DNA of 64,000 nt from an uncultured Clostridia bacterium (GCA_947627235.1 CANQVG010000002.1:1-64000); one strand, 5' to 3'. Counted from the stretch's first letter, positions 32,238 through 39,473 are shown. A program made the numbers and translations. Notes: generated from the sequence alone by a model not told the origin.

Positions 32238-33101
32238 TTATTCCTTTTCAAGCTCTTTGAGCGCGTTGATTTCCTCGCGGCTGAGACGCATCACCGAGTC
32301 CTTTACGAGCTTGACCTGTTCTCTTGTAAATACCGCGTCGCCACCGGTAGCGTCGAGCTTTACGTGCATTTTTCCCGAGATGAGATTTACGTCGGTCACG
32401 GTGCCTCGTCCCGACGGGGTATCAACAACGGCGCCGAATTTCGGCGTTATCTTCAAAAGCTCCTCATAGCCGTCCTGCTCGTATTTAAGACAGCACATCA
32501 GCCTGCCGCATGTGCCGGAAATTTTGGTCGGGTTGAGCGAAAGGCTCTGTTCCTTAGCCATTTTTATCGAGACGGGCTGGAAATCCCCGAGAAAGCTTGA
32601 ACAGCAGAAAGGTCTGCCGCAGATTCCGAGACCGCCGAGCATTTTTGCCTCGTCGCGGACGCCTATCTGCCTGAGTTCTATCCTTGTGCGGAACACCGAA
32701 GCAAGCTCTTTGACGAGTTCGCGGAAATCCACACGGTTTTCGGCTGTGAAATAAAACAGCAGTTTGGAATTGTCGAAGGTACATTCGACGTCAACAAGGC
32801 TCATATTAAGCCCAAGCTTCTGGATTTTTTCCTCGCAGATTCCGAAAGCTTCTTTTTCCCTGAGCCGGTTTTTTTCTATCTGTTTAAGGTCGTCGTCGGT
32901 GGCGATTCTTATAACCTCTTTGAGCGGCGCGACAATTTCATCGTCCTCCACCATTTTGTTGCCGAATACCACAAGACCGCATTCCACGCCTCTTGCGGTC
33001 TCGACAATCACGTTTTCGCCGCCTTTAACCGAGAGTTCCCCCGGAGCGAAGTAATAAATTTTTCCGACATTCTTGAAACGAACGCCAATTATTTCGGTCA
33101 T
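32238..33101 (-). CDS. ricT: RicT/YaaT, PSP1-domain Fe-S complex subunit
   Basis: A 287-residue PSP1-domain protein, equivalent to Bacillus YaaT/RicT. With RicA and RicF it forms an Fe-S-bearing complex that affects RNase Y processing, sporulation and competence. Seen: N-terminal G-V-R-F-K-N-V-G-K-I-Y-Y-F, the cysteine clusters G-I-C-G-R-P-F-C-C and G-T-C-G-R-L-M-C-C-L-K-Y-E that hold the cluster, and a hydrophilic C-terminus. The order darA-holB-ricT on one strand is the conserved Firmicutes order. It begins 16 bases after holB. The normal length and full set of cysteines make the call secure. Confidence 0.94.
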   Translation of the reverse strand: MTEIIGVRFKNVGKIYYFAPGELSVKGGENVIVETARGVECGLVVFGNKMVEDDEIVAPLKEVIRIATDDDLKQIEKNRLREKEAFGICEEKIQKLGLNMSLVDVECTFDNSKLLFYFTAENRVDFRELVKELASVFRTRIELRQIGVRDEAKMLGGLGICGRPFCCSSFLGDFQPVSIKMAKEQSLSLNPTKISGTCGRLMCCLKYEQDGYEELLKITPKFGAVVDTPSGRGTVTDVNLISGKMHVKLDATGGDAVFTREQVKLVKDSVMRLSREEINALKELEKE

Positions 33102-33117
33102 AAAAAATATCCTTTCC

Positions 33118-34080
33118 CTAACGGTTTATCGAAAGCCTGCCGCATAGGTCGCTCAGACAAAGAACAGGCGAGGCGTTACCGTTTATTTTTGTTTCGGCAG
33201 ACGTTATATCGTCATACATCTGCTGCAAGGCGCTTTTACGGACAGAGCCTGAAAGCGCTTTTGCCTTATCGCGGCATACTGAGTAAAGCCTTCCGCCCAG
33301 CTTCTGAACGGCGGCGTCGCGTATGGCGGTTTTCAGCGCCGCGAGGACGTCAAGGCAAAGCTCTCTGTCCTTTTCAAGTGAACTGAGGCTTTTAAGCAGA
33401 GCATACTCGTCGCCTGAAATGAGACAGTCCATTATTTCATCCACCGCCTGCGGAAGCTTTTTTGCCTCGTCGTCTTGGAGGTATTCAAGGCATCTTCCGA
33501 TATTTCCGCCGAAAATAGAGATTGCATTGTCGGCGTCATTTTTGCCGACGCCTTCCGAAAGCAGCGCTTCGAGACATTCCTCTTCGCTCGGCACGTCGAT
33601 GTTCAGCACTATTGCACGCGAAAGCACGGTAGGCAGTATTTTGTCCTTTGATTCCGCAGTCATAATAAAACAGACGTGCTCCGGCGGCTCCTCCACGATT
33701 TTCAGAAGAACGTTCTGAGCTGCGGGGAGCGCCTTGTCTATTCCCGGCAGAAAATATATCTTTCTGCTGCCTTCGTTCGGCGCTACGTTCGCGTCCGAGA
33801 TAACCGCGCGCAGGTCGTCGGCGAGATAGTTTCCCGACTTGCCGCTTGCCTTTGCGGTCATAAAATCCGGGTGCGCGTCGTTTTTAATCATTCGGCAGGA
33901 TTTGCATTTTCCGCAGGGCAGACCTGTTCCGCCTTCGCAGAGAATCTGCGCAGCCATATATTTTCCAAGCGTTCTTTTGCCTACGCCGCGTTCACCGCAC
34001 AGTATAAAGGCATGGCACAGACGGTCGCTGCTCACCATAGTCTTTATCATAGAAACAACGGAATCTTTCGAGTAAAGCAT
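33118..34080 (-). CDS. holB: DNA polymerase III delta' subunit
   Basis: A 320-residue clamp-loader subunit. The P-loop region reads C-G-E-R-G-V-G-K-R-T (modified Walker A, as usual for delta'). A zinc module follows, C-G-K-C-K-S-C-R-M-I. D-A-H-P-D-F, E-P-P-E-H-V-C-F-I-M and L-P-T-V-L-S-R-A precede the helical C-terminal collar domain. It works with DnaX and HolA to load the sliding clamp. Start ATG 34080 abuts darA (two-base gap), in the conserved YaaQ-HolB-YaaT arrangement. Thymidylate kinase, often the first gene of this operon, is not present here. Confidence 0.93.
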   Translation of the reverse strand: MLYSKDSVVSMIKTMVSSDRLCHAFILCGERGVGKRTLGKYMAAQILCEGGTGLPCGKCKSCRMIKNDAHPDFMTAKASGKSGNYLADDLRAVISDANVAPNEGSRKIYFLPGIDKALPAAQNVLLKIVEEPPEHVCFIMTAESKDKILPTVLSRAIVLNIDVPSEEECLEALLSEGVGKNDADNAISIFGGNIGRCLEYLQDDEAKKLPQAVDEIMDCLISGDEYALLKSLSSLEKDRELCLDVLAALKTAIRDAAVQKLGGRLYSVCRDKAKALSGSVRKSALQQMYDDITSAETKINGNASPVLCLSDLCGRLSINR

Positions 34081-34082
34081 CG

Positions 34083-34400
34083 TCAGAACTTTTCAAATCT
34101 TTCGACGTCGGTGACAAACACGGTCGCGCCGCCTACGGTAATCTCAATCGGATAAGTAGAAAAAGCTCCGCTCACAGCGTGAGACGGCAGAAGCTGCTTG
34201 CGTTTGCGGCAATGCGAGCGGATAACTTCTATTGCGTTATCCACATTGTCGTCGTCAATGCAAATCAGCAGAGTGGTGTTGCCGGACTTTAAAAAGCTTC
34301 CTGTGGAGCTCAGACGGGTTGCCTGAATCTCCTTTTGAATCAGCGCGTCGGATACGAACCTCACGTCGTCGTCGTTGATAATTGCGAATATCAGTTTCAT
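34083..34400 (-). CDS. darA: cyclic-di-AMP receptor DarA (PstA/YaaQ)
   Basis: 105 residues, PII-like trimeric signal protein that binds cyclic di-AMP. It begins M-K-L-I-F-A-I-I-N-D-D-D, then R-L-S-S-T-G-S-F-L-K-S-G-N-T-T, the nucleotide-binding loop typical of DarA, and ends G-G-A-T-V-F-V-T-D-V-E-R-F. The start follows GAAAGGAGCGGG; an in-frame ATG eight codons earlier overlaps the ribosome site and is rejected. It has its own promoter, and the 5' leader contains a stem GGGCGGA / TCCGCCC. It is first gene of darA-holB-ricT. The downstream effector of DarA is generally unknown. Confidence 0.94.
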   Translation of the reverse strand: MKLIFAIINDDDVRFVSDALIQKEIQATRLSSTGSFLKSGNTTLLICIDDDNVDNAIEVIRSHCRKRKQLLPSHAVSGAFSTYPIEITVGGATVFVTDVERFEKF

Positions 34401-34463
34401 ATGTCCCGCTCCTTTCGGCGTCATAATTCACGGACGGGGCGGAGCAGAAGTCCGCCCGCATAT

Positions 34464-34492
34464 ATAATACCACATTTTTTATAAAAAAGCAA
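34464..34492 (-). promoter_or_regulatory. sigma-A promoter of darA-holB-ricT
   Basis: Minus strand: TTGCTT (34492-34487), 17 bases, TATTAT (34469-34464). Confidence 0.7.
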
Positions 34493-34498
34493 TAAGTT

Positions 34499-34783
34499 TT
34501 ACCGTCTTACGCAATATTTTAATGCTTTGAAAATCCTGCGTTCTGCTCTTGAGACGGTCCGCGATACCGTGGAAACAGAAACGTTTCTTTCCGACGCGAT
34601 TTCATACATAGTTTTACCGCAAAAATAGTAGTCGTTAAGATAAAGGCTCTGAGTTTCGGTCAGGCACTCTCCGATGACCTGCAAAACAAGCTTTTCACTC
34701 AGTTTTCCCGATGATTTTCCTATGCTCTGACGCCACAGTTCAAGCTCGGCGCTTTCAAGGGATATCACACGTTTTCTCGGCAT
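34499..34783 (-). CDS. small protein with sigma region 4-like helix-turn-helix
   Basis: 94 residues. The C-terminal two thirds match sigma-70 region 4: L-T-E-T-Q-S-L-Y-L-N-D-Y-Y-F (helix), M-Y-E-I-A-S-E-R-N-V-S-V-S-T-V-S-R-T-V-S-R (turn and recognition helix), then a basic helix R-R-I-F-K-A-L-K-Y. There is no region 2, so it cannot act as a normal sigma factor. It could bind DNA and RNA polymerase as a co-activator, as phage-type late regulators do. Translation overlaps the end of the upstream coiled-coil gene by 19 bases. The pair lies behind an SOS-type operator. The function is not established. Confidence 0.7.
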   Translation of the reverse strand: MPRKRVISLESAELELWRQSIGKSSGKLSEKLVLQVIGECLTETQSLYLNDYYFCGKTMYEIASERNVSVSTVSRTVSRAERRIFKALKYCVRR

Positions 34784-34995
34784 TTTTGCATCTCCGCTTC
34801 GTAGGACATCATAGCCTTCATATCCGCCAAAATCTCGTATCTTTCAGCGTCCGCAGTTTTAATTCTTAGCTCGTAGTCGGCAAGTCTGTCGGGGTCCGTC
34901 TCCTCGCTCATCTTCAATTTAAGATCCTTTTTATACTGCGCAAGCTTAGCTGCCTCACGTCCGTATTCTTTTATCATTTTTTTAAATTCGCTCAA
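34765..34995 (-). CDS. small coiled-coil protein, first gene of SOS-box operon
   Basis: 76 residues starting at TTG 34995 (AAAGGAG eight bases upstream); an upstream in-frame ATG overlaps the LexA-like box region and is less likely. Almost wholly helical and highly charged: heptad-like K-M-I-K-E-Y-G-R-E-A-A-K-L, Y-E-L-R-I-K-T-A-D-A-E-R-Y-E-I-L. No known domain is recognised. Co-translated with the region-4-like protein, so the two probably act together, for instance as a sigma-like factor split into partner and DNA-binding part. This is inference. Confidence 0.6.
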   Translation of the reverse strand: MSEFKKMIKEYGREAAKLAQYKKDLKLKMSEETDPDRLADYELRIKTADAERYEILADMKAMMSYEAEMQKCRENV

Positions 34996-35027
34996 TTTTT
35001 TATCTCCTTTGCATTTAATCCAAATAT

Positions 35028-35045
35028 AAAGAACATACGTTCTTT
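35028..35045. promoter_or_regulatory. LexA (DinR) SOS box
   Basis: AAAGAAC-ATAC-GTTCTTT, a perfect dyad containing GAACNNNNGTTC, the Gram-positive LexA operator core. It lies 10 bases downstream of the -10 box of the coiled-coil/region-4 operon, i.e. over its transcription start, where LexA would block transcription. Confidence 0.72.
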
Positions 35046-35054
35046 TCAATATTT

Positions 35055-35082
35055 ATAATAACACTTTTTCGGGAGATGTCAA
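35055..35082 (-). promoter_or_regulatory. promoter of the SOS-box operon
   Basis: Minus strand: TTGACA (35082-35077), 16 bases, TATTAT (35060-35055), directly upstream of the LexA-type dyad. Confidence 0.75.
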
Positions 35083-35123
35083 TACCCTAATTAAAAAGAG
35101 TCTGATTTTTTGGACTTAAACTA

Positions 35124-35152
35124 TTGCAAAGAATAAAAATATGTGTTAAAAT
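35124..35152 (+). promoter_or_regulatory. sigma-A promoter of DUF896-WYL
   Basis: TTGCAA (35124-35129), 17 bases, TAAAAT (35147-35152), 24 bases before the DUF896 start. Confidence 0.75.
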
Positions 35153-35176
35153 AATAAAAAAGATTCGGAGGGAAGT

Positions 35177-35371
35177 ATGGAAAAAAACAAGATATTGAGA
35201 ATAAACTATCTCGCAAAAAAGGCGAAGACCTCCGGTCTTACCGCCGAGGAGGCTGCCGAGCAAAGAATGCTTCGGGACGAATACCGCGCCGAGATCCGCC
35301 GAAGCCTCGAAGACGAACTTGACCGTATTGAATTTACCGACGCGCCGCTTAACGGCAGAAAGGGGAGCTGA
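35177..35371 (+). CDS. DUF896 (YnzC-like) small protein
   Basis: 64 residues, DUF896 family. N-terminal helix pair: I-L-R-I-N-Y-L-A-K-K-A-K-T-S-G-L-T-A-E-E, then Q-R-M-L-R-D-E-Y-R-A-E-I-R-R-S-L. Bacillus YnzC, of the same family, belongs to the LexA-controlled yneA-yneB-ynzC operon. Here the gene stands about 130 bases from a LexA-type box, on the divergent side. The start follows GGAGGGAAGT. It is followed after two bases by a WYL regulator. The molecular function of DUF896 is unknown. Confidence 0.88.
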   Translation: MEKNKILRINYLAKKAKTSGLTAEEAAEQRMLRDEYRAEIRRSLEDELDRIEFTDAPLNGRKGS

Positions 35372-35373
35372 GA

Positions 35374-36375
35374 ATGTCTGAGGCGAGGTCTAAGCAGAAG
35401 CAGAAGCTTTTGTATCTCAGAAAAATTCTTCTTGAGCAGACCGACGAAAACCACAAACTCTCCGGTCCTGAGCTTATAGCGCAGCTTGAGCTTTACGGCA
35501 TATCCGCCGAGCGCAAGACAATATACGACGATGTTGCGGCTCTGACTGAGTCCGGGCTTGACATCGAGATAGACCATAAAGGTCATTCAAACGTCTATTA
35601 TGTTGCATCGCGGCTGTTTCAGGAGGAGGAGCTTTATGTACTTGTGGACGCCGTTGCGTCTTCTAAGTTTCTGACCCAGAAGAAATCAAACGAGCTTATA
35701 AAAAAGCTTCAGCAGCTTACAAGCAAGTACAAGGCGCAGCATCTGAGGCGCACGGTTTACGTCGGCAACCGTGCCAAGACTTATAACGAGACCATCTACT
35801 ACACGACCAACGCAATCCATGAGGCTATAAACTGCAACCGTCAGATTTCCTTTAAATATACGGAATACGACCTTTCCAAAAACAGGCGCTACCGCCACGG
35901 CGGAGAGATTTACACGGTGTCGCCGTACTATCTTATATGGGAGAGCGACTGCTATTATCTTGTCTGCTTTTGCAATAAGCACCAAAAGATAAGCCGTTAT
36001 AGGGTCGACAGAATGGCGGAGGTTTCGCTTACCGATCAGAAGCGCCGAGAGCTGACTCTCGACGAGGAGGGTTTTGCCAAGAGTCTGCGCGCCACTTACA
36101 ATATGTACGGCGGAACCGAGGCTTCGGTGGTGCTTGAGATGTCCGATAAGTTGGTAAATGTTATCATCGACCGCTACGGCGAGTCCGTGCATCTCAACCC
36201 CGTTGCGGGAGGGCGTTTTACGGTAAGGGTCGACGCCCAAATCAGTCCTACTTTCTGGGGCTGGCTGTTCCAGTTCGGTCCCGACGCAAGGGTGATTGCG
36301 CCCGAATGGGTTGTCAGCGAGGCAAAAAGGCTCCTTGCGGATATGCAGAGGGCATACCGCGAGCCGACAGAGTAG
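35374..36375 (+). CDS. WYL-domain transcriptional regulator
   Basis: 333 residues. N-terminal winged helix-turn-helix (L-S-G-P-E-L-I-A-Q-L-E-L-Y-G, R-K-T-I-Y-D-D-V-A-A-L), a middle WYL domain (S-P-Y-Y-L-I-W-E-S-D-C-Y-Y-L-V-C, followed by Y-R-V-D-R-M), and a WCX-type C-terminal extension with G-W-L-F-Q-F-G. The signature triad reads Y-Y-L rather than W-Y-L. WYL proteins sense nucleic acid or nucleotides; in mycobacteria PafBC uses single-stranded DNA to start a DNA-damage response. The gene is in one operon with DUF896 and next to an SOS-box operon, which suggests a DNA-damage theme. Its targets are unknown. Confidence 0.9.
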   Translation: MSEARSKQKQKLLYLRKILLEQTDENHKLSGPELIAQLELYGISAERKTIYDDVAALTESGLDIEIDHKGHSNVYYVASRLFQEEELYVLVDAVASSKFLTQKKSNELIKKLQQLTSKYKAQHLRRTVYVGNRAKTYNETIYYTTNAIHEAINCNRQISFKYTEYDLSKNRRYRHGGEIYTVSPYYLIWESDCYYLVCFCNKHQKISRYRVDRMAEVSLTDQKRRELTLDEEGFAKSLRATYNMYGGTEASVVLEMSDKLVNVIIDRYGESVHLNPVAGGRFTVRVDAQISPTFWGWLFQFGPDARVIAPEWVVSEAKRLLADMQRAYREPTE

Positions 36376-36408
36376 AAAAACGTGCAGCGTCGGAAGCAGA
36401 CAGATATT

Positions 36409-36440
36409 AAAAACCCCCGTCGGAATTGACCGGCGGGGAT
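36409..36440. terminator. terminator between WYL gene and metY
   Basis: CCCCGTCGG / CCGGCGGGG (one G-T pair) around AATTGA. The minus strand continues in TTTTT, so it mainly ends metY; the plus side has only a weak T tract. Confidence 0.78.
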
Positions 36441-36455
36441 TGTATTTATTTAAAC

Positions 36456-37739
36456 TTATTTTACTGCCGCGAAGCCCTGTTCGAGGTCGGCAATGATGTC
36501 GTCGATGTGCTCGGTGCCTATGGACAGGCGAATGGTGTTCTGCCTAATGCCTTGGTCTTCGAGTTCCTCATCGGTGAGCTGCGCGTGGGTGGTGGTTGCC
36601 GGGTGAATCACGAGGCTCTTGACGTCCGCGACGTTCGCAAGAAGCGAGAATACCTTTAGACTGTCGATGAATTTGTGCGCTTCTGCGCGCCCACCCTTTA
36701 TTTCAAAGGTGAATATCGATGCGCCGCCGTTAGGGAAGTATTTTTCGTAGAGCGCGTGGTCGGGGTGGTCGGGAAGCGACGGGTGGTTGACCTTTACGAC
36801 CTGCGGGTGCTTGGAAAGATACTCGACGACTTTTTTGGTGTTTTCGGCGTGGCGTTCGAGACGGAGCGAAAGGGTCTCGACGCCCTGAAGAAGCAGAAAA
36901 GCGTTGAAAGGCGATATGCAGGCGCCGGTGTCTCTGAGAAGAATTGCGCGTATGTAGGTGACGAACGCGGCAGGTCCCGCCGCTTCGGCGAAGCACACGC
37001 CGTGATAGCTCGGGTTAGGCTCTGATATTGCAGGGAACTTTCCGGACGCCTTCCAGTCGAATCTGCCTGAGTCCACGATAATGCCGCCGAGGGACGTCCC
37101 GTGACCGCCGATGAACTTTGTGGCAGAGTGTATGACGATGTCGGCGCCGTGTTCTATGGGTCGGATAAGATAGGGGGTACCGAAGGTGTTGTCGATGACG
37201 AGAGGAATATTGTGCCTGTGAGCGATTTCCGCTACGGCGTCGATATCCGGAATGTCGCTGTTCGGGTTGCCGAGGGTCTCAAGGTATATCGCGCGGGTGT
37301 TTTCACGAATCGCTCCCTCAATTTCCTTGAGGTCGTGGGCGTTTACAAAGGTGGTCGAGATGCCGAAGTGTGCAAAAGTCTGACCAAGGAGGTTGAAGCT
37401 TCCGCCGTAAATCGTCTTCTGCGCGACGATGTGACCGCCGTCCTGCGCGAGAGCCGCAGCGGCATATGTGACCGCTGCCGCTCCGGAGGCGACTGCAAGA
37501 GCCGCCGAGCCGCCTTCGAGAGCGGCTATTCTCTTTTCAAGAACTTCCTGAGTGGGGTTGGTAAGACGTCCGTAGATGTTGCCCGATTTGGAAAGATCGA
37601 ACCTCGCCGCGGCGTCCGCCGAGCTGTCAAAAACGTATGATGTGGTCTGATAGATAGGCACCGCTCTTGAGTCGGTAGCGGGGTCGGGCTGCTCCTGTCC
37701 TACGTGGAGCTGAAGTGTTTCAAATTTATAGTTGCTCAT
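36456..37739 (-). CDS. metY: O-acetylhomoserine sulfhydrylase
   Basis: 427 residues, PLP-dependent Cys/Met metabolism family. It makes homocysteine from O-acetylhomoserine and sulfide. Seen: L-H-V-G-Q-E-Q-P-D-P-A-T near the start (a MetY/Cys-Met signature), Y-G-R-L-T-N-P-T-Q-E-V-L-E (PLP phosphate), V-I-D-N-T-F-G-T-P-Y and the PLP lysine in H-S-A-T-K-F-I-G-G-H-G. The length is usual for MetY and longer than cystathionine lyases, which lack the first insertion. It lies on the minus strand behind a leader with a small ORF and a terminator/antiterminator. Homocysteine feeds metH on the other side of the B12 riboswitch. Confidence 0.94.
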   Translation of the reverse strand: MSNYKFETLQLHVGQEQPDPATDSRAVPIYQTTSYVFDSSADAAARFDLSKSGNIYGRLTNPTQEVLEKRIAALEGGSAALAVASGAAAVTYAAAALAQDGGHIVAQKTIYGGSFNLLGQTFAHFGISTTFVNAHDLKEIEGAIRENTRAIYLETLGNPNSDIPDIDAVAEIAHRHNIPLVIDNTFGTPYLIRPIEHGADIVIHSATKFIGGHGTSLGGIIVDSGRFDWKASGKFPAISEPNPSYHGVCFAEAAGPAAFVTYIRAILLRDTGACISPFNAFLLLQGVETLSLRLERHAENTKKVVEYLSKHPQVVKVNHPSLPDHPDHALYEKYFPNGGASIFTFEIKGGRAEAHKFIDSLKVFSLLANVADVKSLVIHPATTTHAQLTDEELEDQGIRQNTIRLSIGTEHIDDIIADLEQGFAAVK

Positions 37740-37809
37740 AAAATATCCTCTTTTCTAAGATAGTTTTAAAATAATTCCGGTACGGTTTGTGAGTGGGTAA
37801 ATCTGAGCG

Positions 37810-37839
37810 AAAAAAATCCGGAAAGCTTGTAAAGCTCCC
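37810..37839 (-). terminator. leader terminator (attenuator) of metY
   Basis: Minus strand: GGGAGCTT (37839-37832), loop TAC, AAGCTTTC (37828-37821), then CGGA and seven T (37816-37810). It stands between the promoter and metY, 70 bases before the start codon, so it must be bypassed for expression. Confidence 0.72.
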
Positions 37840-37933
37840 GGGCAAACGGCAAGATAAACACAAATTCTCGATTTGTGAAATTCAGGCGCACGAAAATACA
37901 GCCGAACGCTCTGCCGCGAGAGATGCCCGGGAG
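37835..37933 (-). promoter_or_regulatory. antiterminator pairing in the metY leader
   Basis: CTCCCGGGCA (minus strand, 37933-37924) and TGCCCGGGAG (37844-37835) are perfect 10-base complements. The second arm uses the same GGGAG that opens the terminator stem, so the two structures exclude each other. Inside the loop is a further hairpin, CACAAAT / ATTTGTG (37859-37877). Confidence 0.65.
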
Positions 37934-37983
37934 ATAGACATTCGACGGATACAACCGACCGTATTGAAATAACGGGTTGTCAT
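37882..37983 (-). CDS. 33-residue leader peptide of metY
   Basis: ATG at 37983 follows GGAGG with nine bases spacing. The peptide begins M-T-T-R-Y-F-N-T-V-G-C-I-R-R and ends V-F-S-C-A, with Arg/Ser-rich middle. It has two cysteine codons, the eleventh and the next to last. Codons 17-20 carry the first arm of the antiterminator. A leader ORF threaded through an antiterminator, in front of a sulfur-amino-acid gene, suggests ribosome-mediated control sensing cysteine, though regulation by arginine-rich nascent peptide or a protein is possible. I do not recognise the peptide family. Confidence 0.6.
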   Translation of the reverse strand: MTTRYFNTVGCIRRMSISRASLAAERSAVFSCA

Positions 37984-38024
37984 TTTCACTGCCTCCTGAT
38001 AGATTTCGCTCAAATTATGGAGAA

Positions 38025-38053
38025 AGAATACCACATTATTCCGCGGTTGTCAA
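38025..38053 (-). promoter_or_regulatory. sigma-A promoter of the metY leader
   Basis: Minus strand: TTGACA (38053-38048), 17 bases, TATTCT (38030-38025). Predicted transcription start near 38018, leaving a leader of about 280 bases. Confidence 0.8.
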
Positions 38054-38083
38054 TAGGTAAGAACAAAAAATGTCACAGATCAC

Positions 38084-38112
38084 TTGCATTTGACGGAAAA
38101 CCATGTTATAAT
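38084..38112 (+). promoter_or_regulatory. sigma-A promoter of the cobalamin-controlled operon
   Basis: TTGCAT (38084-38089), 17 bases, TATAAT (38107-38112), divergent from the metY promoter. Confidence 0.78.
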
Positions 38113-38133
38113 CGTAAAAATCAATATGATTCA

Positions 38134-38309
38134 GCGGAGTTGCCGCCGGATTCGGCGGCAGAGAGCAGGGGAAGCGCGGTGAAAACCCGCCGCAACAGTC
38201 ATTACGGTAAAAGTCCGATAGCCTGCCCGCCGGATACGCCGTTTTCTCGGGCAGAGGAGAATTTAAGCGGCGTCTTTTTGCCATGCCCGAGAATCGGGCA
38301 TTTTTTATT
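38134..38309 (+). promoter_or_regulatory. cobalamin riboswitch with terminator switch
   Basis: The aptamer shows a GGGAAG...CGGTGAAAA core at about 38167-38185, CCGC-CGCAACAGT at about 38187-38200, and the B12 box AGTCCGATAGCCTGCC at 38212-38227. The expression platform is a terminator ATGCCCGA / TCGGGCAT plus T run (38283-38309). Its left arm can instead pair with TCTCGGGCA at 38245-38253, the likely antiterminator. Cobalamin binding would therefore end transcription before the DUF4430/ECF genes. Confidence 0.88.
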
Positions 38310-38325
38310 TTAAGGAGGAATTTCT

Positions 38326-38775
38326 ATGAAAAAATTTGCAAAACTCATCTCTGTAATAATCGCGGTACTTACGGTTACGCTTGCGTTCGCGTCCTGCGGC
38401 GAGGAGTCGTCCTCGGCGGCGAAGCTTCTCGAAAGCTCGGACAAGCTTGTGGTAATCGAAGCCAAAGAAACCGGCGGAAGTCTTTTAGACGCGCTTAACT
38501 CGCTTAAAGAAGACGGAAGCCTCACCTTTGAGGGCGAAGACAGCGAATACGGTTTTTATCTTAACTCGGTGAACGGCTACACTCCCGACGCCTCTGCAAA
38601 CGAATTTTGGGCTATTTACACCACTCTCGGCGAGTATGAGGGAGTCGCCTATTCGAGTGCGGAATACGGCACCTACGATTACAACGGCAAGACGTGTGCA
38701 AGCGCTTCCTACGGCGCTTCGGGTCTTGTTATGGTTGAAGGCGAGATATACGTTCTTGCCGTGGAATCTTACTGA
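38326..38775 (+). CDS. DUF4430 lipoprotein, predicted cobalamin capture protein
   Basis: 149 residues. Signal peptide with lipobox ending at A-S-C-G-E (Cys about 24), then a DUF4430 domain: S-L-L-D-A-L-N-S-L-K, G-F-Y-L-N-S-V-N-G, F-W-A-I-Y-T-T-L-G-E-Y and G-L-V-M-V-E-G-E-I-Y. DUF4430 resembles the C-terminal domain of transcobalamin. Placed directly behind a cobalamin riboswitch and overlapping by one base an ECF-type S component, it most likely binds a corrinoid outside the membrane and hands it over. Start follows AAGGAGG. The cobalamin ligand is inferred from the riboswitch and the domain. Confidence 0.82.
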   Translation: MKKFAKLISVIIAVLTVTLAFASCGEESSSAAKLLESSDKLVVIEAKETGGSLLDALNSLKEDGSLTFEGEDSEYGFYLNSVNGYTPDASANEFWAIYTTLGEYEGVAYSSAEYGTYDYNGKTCASASYGASGLVMVEGEIYVLAVESY

Positions 38776-39473
38776 TGAAAGCTAAGAGACTCGCTCTCTG
38801 CGCGGTTACGACGGCGCTCCTGATTGCCGTTCAGTATGTTCTCGGCTTTGTCTCGGGAGTAGAACTCGTCACCGTGTTTTTTCTCTGCTTCTGCTATGTT
38901 TTCGGCGCTCGTGACGGGCTTCTCGTCGGGATAGCTTTTTCGCTCCTAAGATGCCTTATATTCGGCTTTTTTCCGAACGTTATCCTGTTGTATCTCGTCT
39001 ATTACAGCCTGTTTGCGGCGGTTTTCGGTTTTATGGGAAGACATTCGGCGCTGCTTAAGGTCTGTCCGGCGGTTACACTGATTATTATGGCTGCGAGCGG
39101 ATATTTCGCCGTAAAGGGGATACCCGTAAGCGCGCTTTATAAGACCCGTGTCCGCGTGATGCTCTGGGTGCTTTTCGCTATTTCCGCTGTCATATTGATT
39201 TTTTATCTTGTGTCATCGTTTATAAAAAGGTCGGAGAACGGAGCCGAGCTTGCCTCGGTTACATCTGCTGCCGTTTTTATGACGGTACTATTCACGCTTA
39301 TTGACGACGTTATCACGCCGTTGACTATGGGATACAGCGCCGAAGCAGCCGCAGGATATTTTTACGGCGGTTTTCTCGCGATGCTCCCGCAAACGGTATG
39401 CGCCGCGGTGAGCGTCTTTCTGCTGTTCAGACCGCTTAAGAGCGTATTTGAACGCTTTGAGCGTACAGTGTGA
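38775..39473 (+). CDS. ECF transporter S component, predicted cobalamin uptake
   Basis: 232 residues with six or seven hydrophobic segments, few charges, and the short K-A-K-R-L-A-L-C-A-V-T-T-A-L-L-I-A N-terminus typical of ECF S components, with small-residue helix 1 for docking EcfT. Start overlaps the stop of the DUF4430 gene (TGATG). The energising EcfA/EcfT proteins are not in the window, as expected for group II ECF systems with a shared module. Substrate: cobalamin or a precursor, from the riboswitch in front. It supplies cofactor to metH nearby. Confidence 0.82.
   Translation: MKAKRLALCAVTTALLIAVQYVLGFVSGVELVTVFFLCFCYVFGARDGLLVGIAFSLLRCLIFGFFPNVILLYLVYYSLFAAVFGFMGRHSALLKVCPAVTLIIMAASGYFAVKGIPVSALYKTRVRVMLWVLFAISAVILIFYLVSSFIKRSENGAELASVTSAAVFMTVLFTLIDDVITPLTMGYSAEAAAGYFYGGFLAMLPQTVCAAVSVFLLFRPLKSVFERFERTV

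Noticed and set aside
37766-37954. A 62-codon ORF in the metY leader
   Set aside because: It overlaps the better-initiated 33-codon leader ORF in another frame, lacks a good ribosome site and runs through both regulatory stems.
37740-38018. SAM (S-box) riboswitch or T-box before metY
   Set aside because: The conserved S-box core and the T-box sequence were not found. The structures present fit leader-peptide attenuation.
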